A program made the position numbers and the translations under genes. Below the pieces are notes generated by a model. That model did no database searches, was not told the origin of the DNA, and saw only the letters and a program-made list of their open reading frames with translations. Of a DNA stretch of 29,356 nt, positions 24,901 to 29,356 are shown in pieces. The first letter of the stretch is position 1. Every line of letters starts with the position of its first letter. Origin of the DNA: an uncultured Erysipelotrichaceae bacterium (lineage in GTDB: Bacteria; Bacillota_I; Bacilli_A; Erysipelotrichales; Erysipelotrichaceae); contig CACZTC010000012.1 in assembly GCA_902784015.1 (NCBI GenBank), positions 1 to 29,356 on the forward strand, in the 5' to 3' direction.

Positions 24901-27900
24901 GTTATATCAAAGTTAATTGGGAAGATAATGAAATTGGCGGACAAATAGATTATTGGAATGTATATGTTCAAAGTAAATATGAGGGTTATGATGAAAGTAA
25001 AGTCACCTACGCTAGTGTGATGAATAATAGCGGTTGGAGAACTGGTGGTGAAATTCAAAGATTATCTTCTGGCTCAGTTCATGCAGAGATGCAAGATAAG
25101 GGCGGAGATTATGATAGAAAAATAAAAATTTATGTAGGAGCTAATAATAGTAAGGGTGAAACTAAATCAAAAACCGTTACTGTTACACCTAAATCATTAC
25201 CACGCTTTAGAATAGTTCCAGCTAATAATTCTGTGAAATTAGAATGGACAGATTTATATAATGATACTAAGACAACAGTAAAGACTTGGGAAATCCATCG
25301 TAAAGAAGGTAATGGAGCCTTTAAAAAGATTAAGAGCTTTACAGCTAGTACTTTAAAACATAGCTATACAGATAGTGATGGTATATCTAGTTATATTTAT
25401 TATGATAATACAGCTAAAAATAATACAACATATCAATATAAAGTAGTAGCTAAATGTAATGATAATATTGATCGCGAAAGTAATATTAGAGAAGCTATAC
25501 CAAGATATAATCTCGCTTATGAATTAGCAGAGGCACCAACCAATCTAACGGCTAAAGTTATAAATGGTGAAATATTATTATCTTGGAAAGCTCCAAGTAA
25601 AGGTGCTACTCCATATAGATACATAATAGAAGAATATATGACATATGGTTCTGAGAATTATTGGTATCGAATTGATGAAGTATATGCACCATCTACTACA
25701 TATGTTTTAGAAAATCCTAAAGAAAAAGTAGGTACATATAGATTTAGAGTATATGCAACTACGATGATAGGAGATTATGAGCATCCTTATGAGGATGAGC
25801 CTATCGCTTATTCAAATGAAAAAGCAGTCACATTAAAAGCGGCTGATATTAAAAAATTAGCTACGGAAAGACCAGGAAAATTCAAGTTATATGCTTCTTC
25901 TCCTTCATCAAAGGAAATAGCTTTAAGATGGAGCATAAGCGAAGGGGCTACTTATTATGAGATATCTCGCATTGAGATGGGAGATGTTAATATAACTGAA
26001 GGTATCTTCTGTACCGTTACAACAACAGACACATCATTTACAGATACAACAGTAGAGCCTGGTACAAGATATGAATATTATGTTCAAGCATTTAATAGTT
26101 ATGGTCAGACTTATGAATCTATCATTATCCATTCAGCAGGACAAAATCCAGATTCTATTGCGGCTGAGGAAGTTAGTGCTTTGATTATGGCTCTTCCAAA
26201 AGTAGAAACAATAACATTTGATAATGTTAATACAGTTGAAACTAAAGTAATTGCTGCTAGAAGTGCATATGATGCATTAACTACTAAGCAAAAGGAATTA
26301 ATATCTACAACCAATAAAACATTATTATCTACTATTGAAGATAGAATAGCTTTATTAAAAAATAATCTTCAATATAAAGATTCTATTAATGCTATCCAAA
26401 AGAAGATTAATGCATTAACTGATGCTTCAAAGATAACAAAAGATAATGTTGAAACTATTAATACAAATGTAACTAGTGTTAGAAATGATTATGATCAATT
26501 AAATGAATCTAGCAAACAATTTGTTGATGCGACAAAACTAACAAATGCTGAAGCTAAGATAAAAGAAATCAAAGAATTAATTGAAAAAGAAGATATTGAA
26601 GCAGCTAATGCAGTTATAGCTAAGATTAAGGCTTTACCAAGCGCAGATTCAATAAGCATTAATGATGAAAAGAATATAACTGAAACAAGAAATGCATATA
26701 ATGCATTAACTAAGAATCAAAAAGCTAAAATCACAAAAGCAACATTAAAATTATTAACGCAAGCTGAAACAGCATTAAAGAATATTAAAGATGCAATTAA
26801 TGTATCTAATTTAATTGCGAATATTAATAATGATGAAATCACAACTAATAGCGGCGAAGCTATTCAAAAAGCTAGAGAAGCTTATGACGCATTAACAGCT
26901 GACGCAAAAGCTAAGATAACAACACTCGAAGTTAAATCTTTAGAAGTAGCAGAAGAAAAATATAATAGCTTAAAAGAAAAAGAAAATGATAAAACAGTAG
27001 CTAGTACAGTTGTAAAAGATATTAATACGATCAAAAAACAAGAAACAAAGATAGCACAAATTCAAAAAGCATTAGAAGCTAATAAAACAGGTTTATCACA
27101 AGCAACAATTAATAATTATCTAAAAGAAATTCAAGCTATTGAAAAAGAAATCAAAAAGACTAGTGCTAATTATACTGATTTGACTAGCGAACAAAAGAGC
27201 TATGTTACAAATGCGGATAGTTTAGCAAATCTAGAAAAAACAATAGGTAAAGCGTTAGCTACATTAAATGATTATGGTAAAACAAGCGCAGAAGTTAAAG
27301 CTAATGAAAGTGCTAGAAAGAATAATGCAAATGCAGTAATAGCTAAGATTAAAGCTTTACCAACAGCCGCGACAATTAGTAAGACAGATGAAAAGAATTT
27401 AGCACAAACAGCTAAAGCTATTGAAGCTGCTAGAAAAGCTTATCAATCATTATCTTCTGAAGAAAAAGCTTTAGTAAGCAATATTACTACTTTATTAAAT
27501 GCTGAAAAAGCATTAGGAGATAAACAAATTAGCATAAATGATGCTAAACAAAGTGGTACTGCAACTAAGGATGCTAATATAAAAGCTGCTAAATCTGTGA
27601 TAGATACAATTAAAGCTTTACCAGATATCAATAATTTAAAAGGTGAAGATAAAACTAAGATAGAGGAAGCGCGAAAAGCTTATGATAAGCTAACAGCTGA
27701 TCAAAAAGCATTAATAGAAGCTAATATTGTAAAGAAATTAACAGATGCTGAAGAAAAGGCTAAAACATTAAAGCTAGATATTAGTAAAGCAAAGATTACT
27801 GGTAATAATACAGTAACTTATAATGGTAAAGCACAAACACCTAAATTAACAATAAAATATGGAACAACTACTTTAGTAAAGGATACTGATTATACAGTAA

Positions 27901-28991
27901 CTTATAGTGATAATATAAATGCGGGACAAGCTAAGATTACTATTAAGGGTAAGGGTAATTATGAAGGTACAGCTAAGACTTCATTTACGATTGATAAAGC
28001 TAGTGTCGAAGCAGCTACTATTACAGGTATAGTCAATAAAGAATATACAGGTAAAGCATTAACACAAAATATTACAGTAAAAATTGGAACTACTACATTA
28101 ACAAATAATACAGATTATACGATTAGTTATAAAAATAATACTAATGTTGGTACAGCGACTTTAACTATTAGTGGAAAAGGTAATTATAAAGAAACAAAAT
28201 CTGAAAGCTTTACTATTACAAAAGCACAAACAAGTTATGAAGATAAAGATCCAGTTGTAGCATTCGTTAAAAGATTATATATCCTATGTCTAAATCGACC
28301 AGCTGATCAAAAAGGTTTAAATAGCTGGGTGAATCTTTTAAAAACAAAACAGAAGACAGCCGCTGAAGTAGTTGATGGTTTCTTCTCGAGTAAGGAAATG
28401 AATAATCTGAAACTAAGTGATGAAGTATTTGTAGAAAGATGTTATTTAGTAATGATGGATAGAGCATCTGATGCAGGTGGTAGAACAAGTTGGTTAAAGC
28501 AATTGAAGTCAGGTGTAAGTAGGAAAACGGTATTAAAAGGCTTTATTGATTCAAAAGAATTTACAGCTATCTGTAACAAATATAAGATTACCAAAGGGAC
28601 TTTAAATGCGAATTCTTATCGTGATAAAAACCAGGGTGTAGCTTCATTTGTAGCGAGATGTTATACAAAAGCCTTAGGTAGAAATTATGATGAACAAGGA
28701 TTAGAAAATTGGTGTAAAAAGATATTAACAGCGCCTAATAAAAAACAAGAAGCTATCAATACCGCAAGTAATGGTTTCTTCCATTCTCAAGAATTCATAA
28801 ATAAGCGTTTAAGTAATATTGAATATGTCAAAGTTTTATATCGTACATTCTTAGGAAGAGAATATGATCAAAAAGGATTAGATTCTTGGTTAAAGCAGAT
28901 GGAAAAAGGAATGACAAGAGATCAAGTATTACAGGGCTTTGCGGGAAGTCAAGAATTCTCTAAGATTATGGCTTCTTATGGAATATATTAA
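21921..28991 (+). CDS. Giant secreted surface protein: N-terminal beta region, Fn3 array, helical repeats, Ig-like repeats, DUF4214 repeats
   Basis: 2,356 aa. Residues 1-39 look like a signal peptide (hydrophobic core 11-27, cleavage near VLAKS). Residues about 40-355 are a beta-rich domain I cannot name. About 360-1411 hold roughly nine fibronectin type III-like domains (starts near 360, 469, 598, 705, 808, 963, 1092, 1202, 1313), with YTY.V.A.. and Y.I.R motifs. About 1414-1951 contain seven helical repeats of the form A..VI..I.ALP ... AR.AYDALT..QKALI ... L..AE. About 1952-2104 are two Ig-like repeats (YNGKAQTP ... DYTVTY..N.NAG ... GKGNYEGT). About 2110-2356 are four DUF4214 repeats; the protein ends MASYGIY. 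No LPxTG, transmembrane tail or SLH motif is seen. AGGGGGA precedes the ATG. Probably an adhesin or glycan-binding surface protein; function inferred only. Base composition resembles neighbours, so recent transfer is not evident. Confidence 0.85.
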   Translation: MKKVQFKLLKACTVLVALIFIIANIISPLDEAIIVLAKSYPLSVTSVPVAYTPTGGYTDIAIKVKNNDTKAITGISLIDYTIITESEDAKWTPYMFQYEAEKSGETSCKKPTNAKKDDLGYTIEAGKTATFYIRVFNNHPGRKAGTYTDFIKLGRKRRELKGEYDPEEGCTIIRYVTTIEEEYTDKVNITNTVYKPSGLLLSVGTSDNYGRDIKEFGSTIDFGKIDLSKADDNTIKQNLEFYVKNVTTAKEEHNNSRDITVDMGIKDYNEDKCFYFGSNLLNGMSWAPLPPATENSYNTASGSIAFNAREYIAGTYTTKLRISTISWDAKVNGKQTNTDGDHFINVKVVLTGTNPRLPKKATNFKATPSNNQVELTWTSPTKDASFAVYRREGTESKTNPDTWTDSDWNNYEILTGENVFAGSDGSYLYVDGTAKNGKTYTYVVIAGSPFKGYASTPVSAKPDKTKVSKIQKPERVYTTEKPGGVYIDWEMNGNYGGSNFSGDSLVDHFNIYCDGNLVKQVNQSAVSDIVYYGYIHNEDDSYTYGITSHDYSWNAFIPVAHASSKHNYTFQVSAVSKAGEEGYLSDPITGYAAPEGPVIVGHDVFYSSWEDWDTGITTRYISFNADINSYGYVDLLTIWRKEGTSKPDITLAPYATSTTKGYEDENITEGKTYTYTIQAMDYWGNLSEPYTFQMKAIPELESHYSICGTADVNFKSLTNKKVQLQFYSVTDGESKPIPATYKIYRNNTVIKTITMKASMDPLVTYTDDPGKDGTYTYRIDKIIQGMTIKGEEFVFVRNTGAVDTETFLKVPDAPTLNISLSDGIPVLEWSPASTGGKVEGYHIYRKDAGVFVVGQREVQDAPWLQIYSSPWGNNRYLTIQDPTTTVLVDTGVIENGEYGFYKGDRSLGTLENVSWYEDNCPHEYWITAYNETGESKPSKVIRFDYVGQNDEEGVIIPINNDQYAPGAPTIKNTWVEWEDCSQDMRYGWDNSIYGYIKVNWEDNEIGGQIDYWNVYVQSKYEGYDESKVTYASVMNNSGWRTGGEIQRLSSGSVHAEMQDKGGDYDRKIKIYVGANNSKGETKSKTVTVTPKSLPRFRIVPANNSVKLEWTDLYNDTKTTVKTWEIHRKEGNGAFKKIKSFTASTLKHSYTDSDGISSYIYYDNTAKNNTTYQYKVVAKCNDNIDRESNIREAIPRYNLAYELAEAPTNLTAKVINGEILLSWKAPSKGATPYRYIIEEYMTYGSENYWYRIDEVYAPSTTYVLENPKEKVGTYRFRVYATTMIGDYEHPYEDEPIAYSNEKAVTLKAADIKKLATERPGKFKLYASSPSSKEIALRWSISEGATYYEISRIEMGDVNITEGIFCTVTTTDTSFTDTTVEPGTRYEYYVQAFNSYGQTYESIIIHSAGQNPDSIAAEEVSALIMALPKVETITFDNVNTVETKVIAARSAYDALTTKQKELISTTNKTLLSTIEDRIALLKNNLQYKDSINAIQKKINALTDASKITKDNVETINTNVTSVRNDYDQLNESSKQFVDATKLTNAEAKIKEIKELIEKEDIEAANAVIAKIKALPSADSISINDEKNITETRNAYNALTKNQKAKITKATLKLLTQAETALKNIKDAINVSNLIANINNDEITTNSGEAIQKAREAYDALTADAKAKITTLEVKSLEVAEEKYNSLKEKENDKTVASTVVKDINTIKKQETKIAQIQKALEANKTGLSQATINNYLKEIQAIEKEIKKTSANYTDLTSEQKSYVTNADSLANLEKTIGKALATLNDYGKTSAEVKANESARKNNANAVIAKIKALPTAATISKTDEKNLAQTAKAIEAARKAYQSLSSEEKALVSNITTLLNAEKALGDKQISINDAKQSGTATKDANIKAAKSVIDTIKALPDINNLKGEDKTKIEEARKAYDKLTADQKALIEANIVKKLTDAEEKAKTLKLDISKAKITGNNTVTYNGKAQTPKLTIKYGTTTLVKDTDYTVTYSDNINAGQAKITIKGKGNYEGTAKTSFTIDKASVEAATITGIVNKEYTGKALTQNITVKIGTTTLTNNTDYTISYKNNTNVGTATLTISGKGNYKETKSESFTITKAQTSYEDKDPVVAFVKRLYILCLNRPADQKGLNSWVNLLKTKQKTAAEVVDGFFSSKEMNNLKLSDEVFVERCYLVMMDRASDAGGRTSWLKQLKSGVSRKTVLKGFIDSKEFTAICNKYKITKGTLNANSYRDKNQGVASFVARCYTKALGRNYDEQGLENWCKKILTAPNKKQEAINTASNGFFHSQEFINKRLSNIEYVKVLYRTFLGREYDQKGLDSWLKQMEKGMTRDQVLQGFAGSQEFSKIMASYGIY
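26607..27363 (+). repeat. Near-identical direct repeats inside the giant gene
   Basis: The 34-base copies at 26607-26640 and 27330-27363 differ at two positions and encode NAVIAKIKALP. They are 723 bases apart, exactly 241 codons, so recombination between them would keep the frame. They belong to the seven-copy helical repeat array, whose other copies are more diverged in DNA. Confidence 0.8.
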
Positions 28992-28999
28992 AGAGTATA

Positions 29000-29028
29000 G
29001 GTACTACCATTAAAGGTAGTACCTTTTC
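29000..29028 (+). terminator. Intrinsic terminator after the giant gene
   Basis: GGTACTACC (29000-29008) and GGTAGTACC (29015-29023) form a perfect 9-bp stem with a 6-base loop, followed by TTTTCT. Confidence 0.88.
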
Positions 29029-29044
29029 TAAATATAAAAAGGTA

Positions 29045-29074
29045 TTGCCATCAAAAATAATACTGTGGTAAGAT
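29045..29074 (+). promoter_or_regulatory. Promoter of rpmE
   Basis: TTGCCA (29045-29050), 18-base spacer, TAAGAT (29069-29074). The expected start near 29081 gives a leader of about 50 bases. Confidence 0.55.
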
Positions 29075-29087
29075 AAGTGAGCACTTT

Positions 29088-29113
29088 CTTTAAGCACGTA
29101 TAGAGGCTTAAGG
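29088..29113 (+). promoter_or_regulatory. rpmE leader hairpin
   Basis: CTTTAAGC (29088-29095) pairs with GCTTAAGG (29106-29113), one wobble, 10-base loop. It ends three bases before the Shine-Dalgarno AAGGAGG (29117-29123), a place where an r-protein or zinc signal could act. Candidate autoregulatory leader only. Confidence 0.4.
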
Positions 29114-29131
29114 CAGAAGGAGGAATTAATT

Positions 29132-29335
29132 ATGAAAAAGGATATACATCCAAAATATCAAGCATGTAAAGTTGTTTGCACAAGCTGTGGTTCTGAGTTT
29201 GAAACAGGTTCTATCCTATCAGACATTAAAGTGGATACATGTTCAAATTGTCATCCATTCTACACAGGACGTCAAAGATTCGCGCAAGCACAAGGACGTG
29301 TTGAAAAGTTCAATAAGAAATATGGCTTAAAGTAA
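29132..29335 (+). CDS. rpmE: Ribosomal protein bL31, zinc-binding (C+) form
   Basis: 67 aa, normal length. 50S subunit protein. It starts [10 protein letters not shown] as in bL31 and has two CxxC pairs, C16/C19 and C37/C40, marking the zinc-containing form. Typical [10 protein letters not shown] follows. AAGGAGG lies eight bases before ATG 29132. Its own promoter and leader hairpin are present after the giant gene's terminator. In Bacillus rpmE follows rho; here rho is not adjacent. Confidence 0.97.
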   Translation: MKKDIHPKYQACKVVCTSCGSEFETGSILSDIKVDTCSNCHPFYTGRQRFAQAQGRVEKFNKKYGLK

Positions 29336-29349
29336 AGAGGTTATACCTA

Positions 29350-29356
29350 ATGTCAC
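29350..29356 (+). CDS. Possible start of the next gene (cut by window end)
   Basis: ATG at 29350 lies nine bases after AAAGAGG, a fair ribosome binding site that overlaps the rpmE stop region. Only seven bases remain (Met-Ser), so the product cannot be told. Confidence 0.3.

Noticed and set aside
26160..27775. CRISPR-like or tandem non-coding repeat
   Set aside because: The repeated units are coding, in frame, variable in length and diverged in DNA; no regular spacer structure exists.
28900..28991. LPxTG or other sortase anchor at the end of the giant protein
   Set aside because: The protein ends directly in a DUF4214 repeat (MASYGIY) with no LPxTG, hydrophobic helix or basic tail.

Overview
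The window looks like a chromosomal segment of a low-GC, Gram-positive bacterium of the Bacillota. An Erysipelotrichales-like Firmicute is my best guess, but it is not proven. The support is the AT-rich codon use, strong Shine-Dalgarno sites, Firmicute gene order (tatD-rnmV-rsmA-ispE-glmU-prs, and murA/fba/rpmE), an RNase M5, a DUF4003-type protein and large secreted Fn3/DUF4214 proteins. TGA is used as a stop throughout, so the code is standard.

Layout. (a) 1-996: 3' end of a secreted cell-wall-hydrolase-like protein with DUF4214 repeats and a phage-tail-type lysozyme domain. (b) 1099-3317: phosphoglucomutase plus a small membrane protein, convergent with a DUF4003-like gene (3324-4265, minus). 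(c) 4344-10612: a tightly packed plus-strand housekeeping run: mnmE, a small membrane protein, tatD, rnmV, rsmA, ispE, a single-domain glmU, then prs behind its own terminator and promoter. (d) 10637-16036, minus strand: a cold-shock gene and a six-gene Bat-type cluster (MoxR ATPase, DUF58, membrane linker protein, two VWA proteins, TPR protein). (e) 16214-21620, plus strand: metG, a glutaredoxin-like gene, a HAD phosphatase, murA and fba, mostly separated by clear intrinsic terminators. (f) 21621-29356: a 300-base structured leader region, a 7-kb gene for a giant secreted multidomain protein, and rpmE.

How it fits together. The housekeeping blocks are the conserved Firmicute tRNA/rRNA modification, isoprenoid, UDP-GlcNAc and PRPP cluster and the murA-fba-rpmE neighbourhood. 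Two accessory insertions stand out. The Bat-type operon separates metG from the tatD-rnmV-rsmA run it usually leads. The giant surface protein gene lies between fba and rpmE, where rho and neighbours lie in Bacillus. Both ends of the window encode secreted proteins with DUF4214 repeats and no visible LPxTG anchor. This suggests a shared cell-surface retention module carried by both a wall hydrolase and an adhesin-like protein. No CRISPR array, transposase, tRNA or rRNA was seen.
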